In this document: positions 53,207 through 62,897 of the stretch, one piece after another
Numbering within the stretch: the first letter of the stretch is position 1
Layout of the letters: each line of letters starts with the position of its first letter
Assembly (NCBI GenBank): GCA_905214875.1
Contig: CAJMNR010000007.1
Span: forward strand, 1 to 64,000
Direction of reading: 5' to 3'
DNA from: an uncultured bacterium
GTDB lineage: Bacteria; Bacillota; Clostridia; Lachnospirales; Lachnospiraceae
DNA: 64,000 nucleotides
The notes under the pieces: model-generated
Databases searched by the model: none
The model's input: the letters and a program-made list of their open reading frames with translations, nothing else
What the model was told of the DNA's origin: nothing
Made by a program: the position numbers and the translations under genes

Positions 53207-54970
53207 TTGAAAATGCAACAAAAGAAAACGGTACAAGCAGTGGATGAACCGGACAAGATCATATCGTATTTTAAGAAGGAAGTCTTTGTGCTAGCCATCA
53301 TCACGGTATCCGGAATCATTTATAATATCGGGATGACAGCAGGGCCATATTTTGAAGGGCAGTTAGCACAGCGGCTGTTCGATATCATAAATGGAGAAAA
53401 GACGTTTCAGGATATGGTTTCGTTAGCGCTCCTTTATGTAGCAGTGATCTTTATCGTGCAGTTTATGCGGTATATCAAACGGTTCTATGTGCGAAGGTTT
53501 GGCAATGATACGAACCGAACGATGCGGCATATGCTCTATAACAGCTTAGTACATAAAAGTAAGGCAGAGCTGTCTGAGGAAAGCGTCGGTACACTTATGA
53601 CGAAGGCAGTCTCTGATGTAGACGCATGCGTAGAAGGAATGCGCAAGTTTACAACGGAAATCTTTGATACAGGAATCGTGTTGGTGGCCTACTTAGCCAT
53701 GTTATTTTCTTATGACTGGAAGCTTACCATCCTTTCGTGTATATTTATTTCATTTGCTTACGTGATTGCAGAAAAATTAAAGAAGGTAGTGGTCCGCTAT
53801 AACTTTCAGTTTAAAGAAAGTGTAGCAAGATTGAATGATGCGACATTAGACCGTGTTGGAAACGCAATGACTTACCGAATGTTCGGACGGGAGGAAGAAC
53901 GTAATCATGCATATGAAAGCCAGCTAAAGGACTATGAAAAGAAGGCAGTCAGGGCAAATATATGGGAAAATACGATGCAGCCTATTTATAATATCGTTTC
54001 CATGACAGGGGTAATCTTTATTATTTATTTTGGAGCTAAGAATATTGCCGGAAATGGTTTTACAAGTTGGAACATTGCTGCATTTACTACGTTTCTTTCG
54101 TGTTTTAGCAAGCTTGCCTTAAAGTCTTCGAGAGCAGCAAAATTATTTAATGCCGTACAGAAGGCAGAGGTATCTTGGAAACGAATCAAGCCACTGATGG
54201 AGCCTTACAAAGAGGAGCAAAAGGAAGAAGTATCTCCAGTAACAAAAGGAGTAAAGGTTCGTAATCTTTCGTTTTCCTATCCGGGAGGGCCTATGATAGT
54301 CCATGACTTATCCTTTGAAGCAAAGCCTGGGCAGATGATTGGGGTCACCGGAGCAGTGGCATCTGGAAAGTCTACGTTAGGAAAAGTGTTTCTATGTGAG
54401 TATCCATATGGCGGCTCCATTACAATAGATGAAAAAGAGCTAAGTACGCTTAGTACAAGCGCGAGAAGCAAGCTTATTTCTTATATGGGACATGCTCCAG
54501 AGCTGATGAGCGATTCGGTAAAGGAAAATATATGTTTAGGTAGTACGGGCGACATAACAGGTATTCTTCGCACGGTCTGCCTAGTAGACGAAGTAAATCA
54601 AATGAAACAGAAGGAAGAAACTTACATTGGTAACAATGGAGTCCGTCTATCCGGCGGCCAGCAGGCACGTTTGGCTTTAGCAAGGACGCTTTACCAGGAG
54701 GGAGAAATCCTTATTTTAGACGACCCATTTTCTGCAGTGGACAAGGAGACGGAACGACAAATCATGGACAATATTCGTACAGAGTATAAAGATAAAATTG
54801 TAGTTTTGATTTCCCATCGGTTATCTCATTTTAGCGAGTTCGATCAAATTATCTGGATGGACGGTGAAAAAGAAGAAGTAGGAAGCCACGCGTCCTTGAT
54901 GAAAGAGAATGAGGCATATGCAAGGCTTTATAAAGCACAGACAGAGGGAGGTGCTGTACATGAAGCGTAA
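53207..54970 (+). CDS. ABC exporter half-transporter (degenerate site partner)
   Basis: A 587-residue protein with six membrane helices (residues 25-330) and a C-terminal ATPase. Walker A is GAVASGKST, the signature is LSGGQQARLALA and Walker B is ILILDDPFSAVD. The catalytic Glu after Walker B is Asp, typical of the non-canonical half of heterodimeric exporters. It pairs with the next gene, which overlaps it by 11 nt. The TTG at 53207 follows GGAAGGGG by about 5 nt; ATG at 53213 is an alternative. Substrate (lipid, peptide or drug) is unknown. Confidence 0.9.
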   Translation: MKMQQKKTVQAVDEPDKIISYFKKEVFVLAIITVSGIIYNIGMTAGPYFEGQLAQRLFDIINGEKTFQDMVSLALLYVAVIFIVQFMRYIKRFYVRRFGNDTNRTMRHMLYNSLVHKSKAELSEESVGTLMTKAVSDVDACVEGMRKFTTEIFDTGIVLVAYLAMLFSYDWKLTILSCIFISFAYVIAEKLKKVVVRYNFQFKESVARLNDATLDRVGNAMTYRMFGREEERNHAYESQLKDYEKKAVRANIWENTMQPIYNIVSMTGVIFIIYFGAKNIAGNGFTSWNIAAFTTFLSCFSKLALKSSRAAKLFNAVQKAEVSWKRIKPLMEPYKEEQKEEVSPVTKGVKVRNLSFSYPGGPMIVHDLSFEAKPGQMIGVTGAVASGKSTLGKVFLCEYPYGGSITIDEKELSTLSTSARSKLISYMGHAPELMSDSVKENICLGSTGDITGILRTVCLVDEVNQMKQKEETYIGNNGVRLSGGQQARLALARTLYQEGEILILDDPFSAVDKETERQIMDNIRTEYKDKIVVLISHRLSHFSEFDQIIWMDGEKEEVGSHASLMKENEAYARLYKAQTEGGAVHEA

Positions 54971-56624
54971 ACATGGAATTCTAGATGTGTTAGTTACGTT
55001 ATTAAAAGAGGAAAAAGGCCTGACTGGAGGATTTCTCTTTGTCATAGCCGGAGCCATCCTATTTGCATTAGTTCCCCCATTGGTCCTTAAGGATATCGTA
55101 AATGAGTTAGTCAATGGGCCGGACAAAATACTTGGTCTTGCCTGTCTGTACTTTGCCACGGTTGCTTTATCAGGTATCTTTGATGCGGCAAAAGAGGTGT
55201 TAATTACACTTTTTGGACAGAAAATGACAAGGAAGATCCGACAGAGGATGTGTCAAAAGCTTTCTATGCTTTCTGCGGGCTTTTATGTAGAACATGAAGC
55301 AGGAAAAATCACTTCCCGTTTTGTAAATGATGTTGATACGGTAGAGAGTTTATTTGATAACGGCATTATAAGCATGGTAGTGGATGCATGCAAGTTAGTC
55401 AGCATTCTGATTATGATCTTCGTGATGAGCAAAGGACTAGGAATCCTTATGGTGCTTATTACGCCGTTGTTATTTGTCATGACAAGGGTAATACAGAAAA
55501 AGATGCTACAGGCACAGCTTGAAAATCGTGAGGCAATCAGCAAGGTCAACAACCATGTGCCAGAGACCATAAAGAATATTCGCATGATTCATACGTTTTC
55601 GAAAGAACGTTATATGGAATCACGCTATGACGAATACATCGGAGACAATTATCGTTCCATGGAAAAATCCAATTTTTACGATGCCATCTATTCCCCGATT
55701 ATTTTAATCATCAGTGCGTGCATTATCGCAATTATGATGGTGTGTTCAGCAATGGGCGGCGATGTGCAGTCATTTTTCGGTATATCCGTAGGAACGGCAG
55801 TAGCCATTATTGCCTATGTTGGAAAAGTATTTGCGCCATTAGAGAGCATTGGCATGGAGATTCAGAATATCCAGTCTGCTATGGCAGGAATAAGAAGAAT
55901 CAACGAATTCTTAAGCTATGATGAGAGGATACCAGGGGACAAAGAAGTCTTTACTGAGAAAGATAGAAAGAAACAAGATATGTCTTGCATTAAGTTTAAC
56001 GATGTTGTATTCGGATATAAGGAAGATGCACCGATTATTAAGCATATGAATCTGTCCATCCAAGAAGGGGAAACGGTAACATTAGCGGGAAGGACTGGGG
56101 TTGGAAAGAGTACGGCATTCAAACTGATTATGGGATTATATGATCCTGAAGAAGGAGAAGTGCTTGTCTATGGAATTCCAGCTGGACAAATAAAGGACAG
56201 TGAAAAGAGAAAACTATTTGGCTATGTAGAGCAGTCCTTTCGCATGATTCCTGGAACCATAGCAGACCAAATCTGTCTATACGATGATACAATCAGCAAA
56301 GAAGAGATGATGGAAGCAGCAAAATTAACAGGAATTCATGAGACAATCTGTAATTTTAAAGATGGCTATGAGACAACGTGCAGCCAAAACTTATTTTCCC
56401 AAGGGCAGCTACAGTTGTTATCAATAGCCCGTGCCATTGTAAAGAACCCTAAAATCATGTTACTGGATGAGATAACGGCAAATCTAGATTCTGATACAGA
56501 ACGAAAGGTGCTAGATGCTATTGAGAAAGCATCTAGGAATCGAACCGTGATCTCTATTTCCCATCGGATTTATGAGAAGATGGAAGTGGGGCGGATGGTG
56601 TATTTAGAAAACGAAGATGTTTAA
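54960..56624 (+). CDS. ABC exporter half-transporter (canonical partner)
   Basis: A 554-residue half-transporter with six membrane helices and an ATPase. Walker A is GRTGVGKST, and Walker B with the catalytic Glu is IMLLDEITANLD. The signature reads FSQGQLQLL in place of LSGGQ, so the other composite site would be altered. With the preceding protein it forms one good and one weakened ATP site. The ATG at 54960 overlaps the preceding stop and follows GGGAGG. Confidence 0.9.
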   Translation: MKRKHGILDVLVTLLKEEKGLTGGFLFVIAGAILFALVPPLVLKDIVNELVNGPDKILGLACLYFATVALSGIFDAAKEVLITLFGQKMTRKIRQRMCQKLSMLSAGFYVEHEAGKITSRFVNDVDTVESLFDNGIISMVVDACKLVSILIMIFVMSKGLGILMVLITPLLFVMTRVIQKKMLQAQLENREAISKVNNHVPETIKNIRMIHTFSKERYMESRYDEYIGDNYRSMEKSNFYDAIYSPIILIISACIIAIMMVCSAMGGDVQSFFGISVGTAVAIIAYVGKVFAPLESIGMEIQNIQSAMAGIRRINEFLSYDERIPGDKEVFTEKDRKKQDMSCIKFNDVVFGYKEDAPIIKHMNLSIQEGETVTLAGRTGVGKSTAFKLIMGLYDPEEGEVLVYGIPAGQIKDSEKRKLFGYVEQSFRMIPGTIADQICLYDDTISKEEMMEAAKLTGIHETICNFKDGYETTCSQNLFSQGQLQLLSIARAIVKNPKIMLLDEITANLDSDTERKVLDAIEKASRNRTVISISHRIYEKMEVGRMVYLENEDV

Positions 56625-56761
56625 GCAAATCGTTATTGGCCAAACAGTGGTGTAAGTAATATTCCAGCAAGGATACACTCTTTTCTTATTCTTCGTAGTT
56701 TGCTATAATGATTACAAATGTTACCACTTGTGAGAATTGTGGAATAGAAAGAAGGACGAGT

Positions 56762-58159
56762 ATGGAGAAAAAAGATAAAGTATGGGCAATCATGATGCAT
56801 GTGCTATTCCTAGCTGCATTTAGTTCGACGTGTATTTTCCTATATCGAATGTGTACCTATGGAAACCTGCTGTTGCACATACCGATTCTGGTAGTCAGCC
56901 TGTTAGTTATAATTTCCTATATTATTTGGGTGATTGCCCGTAAAGCAAGCAAAAAACAAGTATTTGTACATAAAGAAGTAATCCTTCCTTATCTTGTGGT
57001 AATCTTTATTGCAGGAGTGTCCTCAGTCTTTGCTGCTATATGCAGCTTATCAGATCCTAATGGGGTATTTCAAAAATTCTTAGATTGTCGTGGAACGACT
57101 AAGGAAATTAGGATAAGTGCCCATAATATCTATACGGAGGGACTTTACGGAATCTTTGATGAAATCGAGGGAAAGTTAGGAATATCGGATGAGTTATATG
57201 TTGAAAAAGATTGTCAAATCTTTTTTCAAGAAGACGGAGAGATTTATGCATTAAAGACAACGTTATATGGAAAAACAGAGAAAGGGAAAATCAAAAAATA
57301 CGGTTTTGATTATAATAGTAGGGAGAGTCAAAAGTTAACAGTGACAATCAAAGGAGCGGCGGGTCTTGTTTGTTCGGAGGATCGAAGACTTTCGCCATTT
57401 GTTGCCGATGTAAGTATGATGAATGTCAAGAATGAAATCAAGGAATGGAGCGGTCAGACCGAATTCTCATTGATTTATAAGGGAAAACACAATATCGGAA
57501 ATGATGTCACAGACCTTTATTATCTACGAGGAGATGGAACTGTCGCACCAGCATCCAGTACCGAAAATCAAATTGATGACTATGTGGTGACACTGTTTGT
57601 ACCAGAAACTGAAACAGTAAATATGCAAAAGCGCTATATCCAGAAAGAAGAATCAGAGGAGCCACAGCAGCAGCCTGATGTGACTGATGGACGGATTGCA
57701 GCAGAGTGCATGATAGATGATCAGTTAGGCTTCCAGCTTCGAATTGTTGATGCAGCTGCGGGCACTTACTATTATTCTTTGTTTAAGACGAAAGATGGTG
57801 GTAATACTTATCAGGAATTTAACGATAATCCGTTTCTTGGAGAAGGCGGAAAGATGAATGGTATGGTCTTTCTAGATAAGAAAGTTGGTTTCTTAAGCCT
57901 TGCGAATCCATCAGGAGAAAAAGGAATGCTATACCGAACCGAAGATGGAGGTATCTCTTTTAAAAAGATTATGATACAATCGGAAGAGGATATGGAAGTA
58001 TTTGATCTTCCGGGTATGCCTAAATTGGTCAATGGAGTCTTACAGATAAACGTTTCCCAAGGATCAGACGGAGATTATAACGGTGGAACTGAAGCTCTTT
58101 ATGAATCCGAGGATGAAGGAAGAACCTGGACGTTTATAAAAGAAGTGCCAGCCAGTTAA
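56762..58159 (+). CDS. Membrane protein with BNR-type repeats
   Basis: A 465-residue protein. Two N-terminal membrane helices (about residues 10-55) and a third near 80 are followed by an extracellular part. The C-terminus contains BNR/sialidase-like repeats (KTKDGGNTYQEF, YRTEDGGISFKK, YESEDEGRTWTFI). These are short beta-propeller turns and do not by themselves mean sialidase activity. The ATG at 56762 is chosen because the earlier ATG at 56708 overlaps a TATAAT box and has no ribosome site. Function unknown. Confidence 0.7.
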   Translation: MEKKDKVWAIMMHVLFLAAFSSTCIFLYRMCTYGNLLLHIPILVVSLLVIISYIIWVIARKASKKQVFVHKEVILPYLVVIFIAGVSSVFAAICSLSDPNGVFQKFLDCRGTTKEIRISAHNIYTEGLYGIFDEIEGKLGISDELYVEKDCQIFFQEDGEIYALKTTLYGKTEKGKIKKYGFDYNSRESQKLTVTIKGAAGLVCSEDRRLSPFVADVSMMNVKNEIKEWSGQTEFSLIYKGKHNIGNDVTDLYYLRGDGTVAPASSTENQIDDYVVTLFVPETETVNMQKRYIQKEESEEPQQQPDVTDGRIAAECMIDDQLGFQLRIVDAAAGTYYYSLFKTKDGGNTYQEFNDNPFLGEGGKMNGMVFLDKKVGFLSLANPSGEKGMLYRTEDGGISFKKIMIQSEEDMEVFDLPGMPKLVNGVLQINVSQGSDGDYNGGTEALYESEDEGRTWTFIKEVPAS

Positions 58160-58184
58160 GAAACAAACGAATAGGACAAGTGGT

Positions 58185-58406
58185 ATGAATATATTTGTAG
58201 ATGATTTAGACTATGAAGAAATTGATTTTACCGTGTATTATAACGAAGACGACGAGCCACAAGAAATCGAAGAGATGGACGATGTGGAATTGAAAAATGC
58301 AATATGTGCCCTCGAGCGTCAACTAAAGATGTTGCCAGAACACTATAATGCAGACATCTGGGAAGAGTATAAGCGCGTGATGAAAGAAGAATTAAATCAA
58401 CGATAA
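58185..58406 (+). CDS. Small acidic hypothetical protein
   Basis: A 73-residue, strongly acidic protein (DDLDYEEIDFTVYYNEDDEP, then helical ELKNAICALERQLKMLPEHY). The ribosome site is weak (AGGAC). It lies 25 nt after the preceding gene and ends in a terminator, so it is likely the tail of that transcript. I do not recognise it. Confidence 0.55.
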   Translation: MNIFVDDLDYEEIDFTVYYNEDDEPQEIEEMDDVELKNAICALERQLKMLPEHYNADIWEEYKRVMKEELNQR

Positions 58407-58456
58407 AAAAAGACTAGGAACAATCTTAATAAGTAGGATTGTCCCTAGTCTTTTTT
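58405..58456. terminator. Bidirectional terminator
   Basis: AAAAAAGACTAGG followed by ACAATC pairs with GATTGT and CCTAGTCTTTTTT over about 19 bp with one mismatch. It lies between convergent genes and overlaps the last codon of each by a few bases. Confidence 0.92.
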
Positions 58457-59837
58457 ATCTAAAGAATAAACGGATAATATAATTCTGTATTTTATTATAT
58501 GGTGGCTCAGATAGTCGGTTGCTTACGCTTCCATAATTATGGAATACACTCTTTTTGTGTGAGAAGGTAAAAAAGCTTTCTTTTGCATGATAAGTCCCCA
58601 TTCCTGAATTTCCAACACCGCCAAATGGAAGATTAGGATTGGCGATATGGCTGATGACATCGTTGATGCAGGCACCACCGGAAGAAGTTTCGTGAAGAAT
58701 CTTCTCCTTTGTAAATGAATTTCTCGTAAAGGCATATAAAGCAAGAGGCTTGCTGTTAGCCTTGATTTCGGCAATGACATCATTTAGGTCGGTATAGGTT
58801 AGGACAGGAAGCAAAGGGCCAAAAAGCTCTTCCTGCATGCAAGGAGCATCCCAACCGCGTGCATCGATAAGCGTTGGTGCAATATAGCGGCTTTCTAAAT
58901 CATAAGTGCCACCATAAATAATCTGATCTTTTTCATTTTCTATAATAGCAATCAAACGGTTCATATGACGCTCATTAATGATTCGTCCAAAGGAATCGCA
59001 TGATTTGGCATCTTTTCCACAGAAGCGTTTAAATGCTTTCACTAATTCTTTTTCTAACTCATCTTTTACTGATTCATGAACATAGACATAATCAGGTGCA
59101 ACACAAGTCTGTCCGGCATTTACGACCTTTCCCCAGACAATTCTTTTTGCAGCCTGTTTAAGATTTGCAGTCTGATCTACGATGACAGGACTCTTTCCAC
59201 CAAGTTCAAGGGTTACTGGAGTCAGATGTTTCGCTGCCGCTTCCATAACAATCTTTCCAACCTGTGGACTTCCGGTAAAGAAGATATAGTCAAATGGTGC
59301 TGAAAGCAAGGCAGTGTTCGTAGGAACAGAACCGTTGACACATTCAATATATTCTTTTTGGAAAGCCTTTCTTATAATCTTAGTAATCACAGCTGCTACA
59401 TTTGGAGAAAGCTCGGAAGGCTTTATTACCGCACAGTTACCAGCAGCAATGGCACCGATTAACGGTTCCATAACAAGTTGGAATGGATAGTTAAAAGGCC
59501 CAATAATTAGCACGGTTCCATATGGCTCATATAGCATATAGCTCTTGGAAGGAAGCATATAAAAAGGAGTCTTCACGCGTGACGGTTTTACCCAGCGTGA
59601 AAGATGCTTGGCCATATGCGAGATGCTATTATAAACATAACCGATTTCCGTCATATACGACTCAACGTTGTGTTTTCCAAGGTCAGATTTTAATGCAGAA
59701 AGAACTTCTTTCTCATAATATTTCATGGCCCATTTTAGTCGTTTTAATTGATGGATTCGAAACGCAATGTCCTTTGTTTCATTTGTATTAAAATATTCTT
59801 TATGACGCGCAAGGAGTGCTGTCACATCTTTGGGCAT
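58455..59837 (-). CDS. NAD(P)-dependent aldehyde dehydrogenase (class 3-like)
   Basis: A 460-residue enzyme oxidising aldehydes to acids. Visible are the Rossmann GPFNYPFQL and FTGSPQVGKIVMEAAAKHLTP, the general-base Glu in TLELGGKSP, the nucleophile Cys in NAGQTCVAPDYV, and LPFGGVGNSGMG near the end. It has a short C-terminal hydrophobic tail typical of the YwdH/ALDH3 group. The AAGGAGG site lies about 20 nt before the ATG, farther than usual. Confidence 0.92.
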   Translation of the reverse strand: MPKDVTALLARHKEYFNTNETKDIAFRIHQLKRLKWAMKYYEKEVLSALKSDLGKHNVESYMTEIGYVYNSISHMAKHLSRWVKPSRVKTPFYMLPSKSYMLYEPYGTVLIIGPFNYPFQLVMEPLIGAIAAGNCAVIKPSELSPNVAAVITKIIRKAFQKEYIECVNGSVPTNTALLSAPFDYIFFTGSPQVGKIVMEAAAKHLTPVTLELGGKSPVIVDQTANLKQAAKRIVWGKVVNAGQTCVAPDYVYVHESVKDELEKELVKAFKRFCGKDAKSCDSFGRIINERHMNRLIAIIENEKDQIIYGGTYDLESRYIAPTLIDARGWDAPCMQEELFGPLLPVLTYTDLNDVIAEIKANSKPLALYAFTRNSFTKEKILHETSSGGACINDVISHIANPNLPFGGVGNSGMGTYHAKESFFTFSHKKSVFHNYGSVSNRLSEPPYNKIQNYIIRLFFR

Positions 59838-59933
59838 TAATTCTTTCGTATTAATCCCTCCTTAAATAAGTCTTAATCTATCAATTATTATATACTACTC
59901 CATTTAGAATTAACAGTGAAAGAAAATGAAAAT

Positions 59934-59952
59934 GTTATTGAGAATCATTATC
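59934..59952 (+). promoter_or_regulatory. Fur box
   Basis: The 19-mer GTTATTGAGAATCATTATC matches the consensus GATAATGATAATCATTATC at 16 of 19 positions. It lies directly against the -35 box of the NEAT operon, so iron-loaded Fur should block transcription. Confidence 0.85.
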
Positions 59953-59953
59953 G

Positions 59954-59982
59954 TTGACCATGGAACATGTGATTGATATAAT
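59954..59982 (+). promoter_or_regulatory. Promoter of the haem-uptake operon
   Basis: TTGACC (59954-59959), a 17-bp spacer and TATAAT (59977-59982), near-consensus. GGAGG before the ATG at 60012 completes a strong expression signal. Confidence 0.88.
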
Positions 59983-60011
59983 AGACACGAATAAAGGAAT
60001 CGGAGGAACAT

Positions 60012-61901
60012 ATGAAAAAATTCAGTTATAAAATAGCAGCAGCATCTGCGAGTGCATTATTGATGATGACTACGGTATGTGCACCGATAGGACAGGTATT
60101 TGCAAGCAGTACTATAACGACTAATACGAAAGGTAATATTGGACTTGCAGATGGCACTTACAGTGTGAAGCTTTCTATTTTAAAAGAAAATGAGGATAGT
60201 GCTTCATCAGCAGCAAGCTATTTTCTAAATAAAGACGATGCAAAATTGGTAGTAAGTAACGGAGTCGGAAAAGTAACATTAACTTATACCAACAGCATGA
60301 TTGGTACATTACATCAACAATTTGGAACTGAAAAAGAGATCCTTGCTGTAACAGAAAAAGATGGGCAAAAACATGTTGAATTAACCGTATATAACTTAGA
60401 TGAACCTTGTGAGTTAGGTATAGAAGTGAATACACCATTTATGACAATGAATCATATAGTTCGTGTTTTCTTAGGGGACCTTCCAGCAAATGATGACCAA
60501 GTTACACAAACACCAACACCAGAAAAAGGAAGCATTGAACTTGCTGATGGAACGTATACGGTAGACTATTCCATATTAAATGAGTCAAAGGATGAAGCAT
60601 CCAATGCAAGTGGTTATTTTGGAACGAAAGCAGCCGTATTTACTGTAAAAGATAAAAAGGCAACGTTACGATTAACGTATTCCGACTCAATGATTGGAAA
60701 CTTACATCAGGTATTTGGTACAGAAAAAGAAGCGCTTAAAGTAACAGAAAGCGGATCTTCCAAATATGTTGAAATGAGTTTTAGCAGTCTAGACGAAACA
60801 GGATATCTTTATATGGAAATCGATACAAAGACTACATTTGGTGTTATGAAACATACTGTAAGAATTGTATTAGACAAGAACTCAATTAAGAAAGATGGAG
60901 GTAGCGTGACACCAGATGCAACCACATCTCCAAGTATTTCAGTGACACCAAGCCCAACAGTGAAACCATCACAAGAGACAACAGTAAATTTCGAAGATGG
61001 TATTTATGAAACAAAAGCATATTTATGGCATGCAACTTCTGACCAAGCATCTATGGCAGCTTCTGCAATGGAAGAAAAGGTAAGATTCGAAGTAAAGAAC
61101 GGTAAAGCAAGAATGTATATTTATACAAAGAAAATGAGTCTTGGAACAATTACTGCATATTTACAAGAGTTAAAAATAGCGAGTGCAGACGGAACTTATA
61201 AATCAGCTAAAGTAGAACGATATGATAGTTCAAACAATCCTATCTGCTTTTCCTTTGAAGTTCCAGCCTACACACAATATATCGATGTAAAAGTAAATCC
61301 ACGTGTTGCATTAATGGGAAATCAAGATATCTCAGCAAGACTTAAAGTTAATTTTACATCAGCAAAGAAAGTAACAGGAACCGTAGATCTTACAAAATAT
61401 ACAAATGCAGCATCTACAGCAACAAAAGCACCGACGGCAACAACAAAACCGGCAACAACGAAAGCGCCGGCAGTAACGAAAGCGCCAGTAGCAACAAAAG
61501 CACCTGTAGTAACAAAGGCTCCAGTAGCAACAAAGAAACCAGCAGCAACAAAAGCACCAACTATAGTACAGACGGTAACAACACAAAATACAACAGGTAA
61601 CCAAGCAGAAACTGTGATCAACACAACTGCAGAGGAAACAGAAGAACAACCAACAGAAACACCGGCTGTAGAACCAACAACAACGCCGGAGGCAGTACAA
61701 GAAGCAGTACAAGAAGCTGAAAATGATGTACAAACTGAAACAACAGCACCGACAGCAACAATCAAGCCAGTAGCGACAACTAAAAAAGGAACAGAGACAC
61801 CTTTAATGATTGCAACAGCAGCGGCAGTATCAATGCTCGGTGGAACAGCAGTTGTTACATTCAGAAAGAGATTAAGATTTAAAGGAAAAGATACGAAGTA
61901 A
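60012..61901 (+). CDS. Surface protein with three NEAT-like haem domains
   Basis: A 629-residue cell-surface protein. It has a signal peptide (cleavage near VFAS, residue 32) and NEAT-like domains at about 44-156, 174-290 and 325-450. A Thr/Lys/Ala/Pro linker with TKAP repeats (465-590) is followed by a C-terminal membrane helix (about 600-620) and a basic tail, with no LPxTG motif. NEAT domains bind haem or haemoproteins. Each domain opens with ADGTY or EDGIY, yet none has the usual YxxxY haem motif; instead each has Met in the lip helix (M96, M227, M375) and in the last strands (M146, M279, M435). It is under Fur control and heads the haem operon. Confidence 0.88.
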   Translation: MKKFSYKIAAASASALLMMTTVCAPIGQVFASSTITTNTKGNIGLADGTYSVKLSILKENEDSASSAASYFLNKDDAKLVVSNGVGKVTLTYTNSMIGTLHQQFGTEKEILAVTEKDGQKHVELTVYNLDEPCELGIEVNTPFMTMNHIVRVFLGDLPANDDQVTQTPTPEKGSIELADGTYTVDYSILNESKDEASNASGYFGTKAAVFTVKDKKATLRLTYSDSMIGNLHQVFGTEKEALKVTESGSSKYVEMSFSSLDETGYLYMEIDTKTTFGVMKHTVRIVLDKNSIKKDGGSVTPDATTSPSISVTPSPTVKPSQETTVNFEDGIYETKAYLWHATSDQASMAASAMEEKVRFEVKNGKARMYIYTKKMSLGTITAYLQELKIASADGTYKSAKVERYDSSNNPICFSFEVPAYTQYIDVKVNPRVALMGNQDISARLKVNFTSAKKVTGTVDLTKYTNAASTATKAPTATTKPATTKAPAVTKAPVATKAPVVTKAPVATKKPAATKAPTIVQTVTTQNTTGNQAETVINTTAEETEEQPTETPAVEPTTTPEAVQEAVQEAENDVQTETTAPTATIKPVATTKKGTETPLMIATAAAVSMLGGTAVVTFRKRLRFKGKDTK

Positions 61902-61922
61902 CAGGAAGGAATCAAAGAAGAA

Positions 61923-62897
61923 ATGATGAAGCATATGAAAAAGTATTTAGCTAACCTATGCATCGCTTCCCTCCTTCTTCTAAGTCTTAGCAATCTAAGC
62001 GTCATGGCCATGAGCGATGGCGCTTATACTGTTAGTGTTACTTATTCATATAAGAACCCAGAAACAAATGAGACAGAAGACGGAAGCAGTAATGTAGCAC
62101 TAGGCGAAAGCATGATTGGCAGCATGTTAGAAAAGCAAGCGCTTGTAGAACAAGTGGATGGAAAGACATACGTAACAATTGGATTAGGGCTTATGTCCAA
62201 CGTATCTAATGTAAGAATTATGACACAAAGCAAAAGTGGCGGTTCTTATCAGAAAGCTTCCATTACAAAGACAGGAAGCAGTACGAGTAACGGAGACACT
62301 TGTAACCATTATAGATTCCAGATGAATAACACAGCTGGATATATCAGTCCAATCCTATATATCAATCCGATGGGAAGAGACGTGCAATTCTACGTAAAAC
62401 TCAATATGAGTTCAGCGAAAAAAGGAACAGGAATCTATACGAGCCAGATGGTAAAGGCAGCGGCAACAAGTACACCAGCGGCTAAGAAAACAGAGGCTCC
62501 GAAAAAGACAGAGGCTCCAAAGAAAACAGAGACTCCGAAAAAGATAGAGACTTCAAAGAAGACAGAGGCTCCAAAAAAGACAGAGACTCCAAAGAAAACA
62601 GAGAGTCCGGAGAAAACAGAGACTCCAACTAATACAGAACAAACCAAAACGACAGCGGAAAATACGGTAGCTCCTACTAATACAGAAGAACCAACAAGCA
62701 CAGAGGCTGTAGAGCCGACGAAAGAAGCTCAGACAGAAGCACCTGTAAGCACGGAAGAAGTGAAAACATCGAACGTGGAATCTGAAGAAGCAGAGCCAAA
62801 AGATAACACTGCATTGTTAATCGGAATCATCGTAGTTTGTGTATTAGGTACTGCAGGGCTCTTAGTTTATAACAAGAGGGGGAACAAAGATGAGTAA
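61923..62897 (+). CDS. Single-NEAT-like surface protein
   Basis: A 324-residue protein with a signal peptide (to about residue 30), one NEAT-like domain (SDGAYTVSVTYSYKNP to FYVKLNMSSAKKG, about 32-165), a linker of about 14 TEAPKK/TETPKK-type repeats, and a C-terminal membrane helix with a short charged tail. There is no LPxTG motif. ESMIGSML and INPMGRDVQ carry Met at the same two places as in the larger protein. It probably relays haem towards the binding lipoprotein encoded next, whose start overlaps by 8 nt. Start codons at 61923, 61926 and 61935 are all possible. Confidence 0.82.
   Translation: MMKHMKKYLANLCIASLLLLSLSNLSVMAMSDGAYTVSVTYSYKNPETNETEDGSSNVALGESMIGSMLEKQALVEQVDGKTYVTIGLGLMSNVSNVRIMTQSKSGGSYQKASITKTGSSTSNGDTCNHYRFQMNNTAGYISPILYINPMGRDVQFYVKLNMSSAKKGTGIYTSQMVKAAATSTPAAKKTEAPKKTEAPKKTETPKKIETSKKTEAPKKTETPKKTESPEKTETPTNTEQTKTTAENTVAPTNTEEPTSTEAVEPTKEAQTEAPVSTEEVKTSNVESEEAEPKDNTALLIGIIVVCVLGTAGLLVYNKRGNKDE

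Noticed and set aside
61420..62640. Tandem short repeats in two genes, considered as a CRISPR or minisatellite array.
   Set aside because: They are in-frame codon repeats for TKAP and TEAPKK linkers of surface proteins, with no spacers.
60012..62897. Sortase anchoring of the NEAT proteins.
   Set aside because: Both have a C-terminal helix and basic tail but no LPxTG-like motif.
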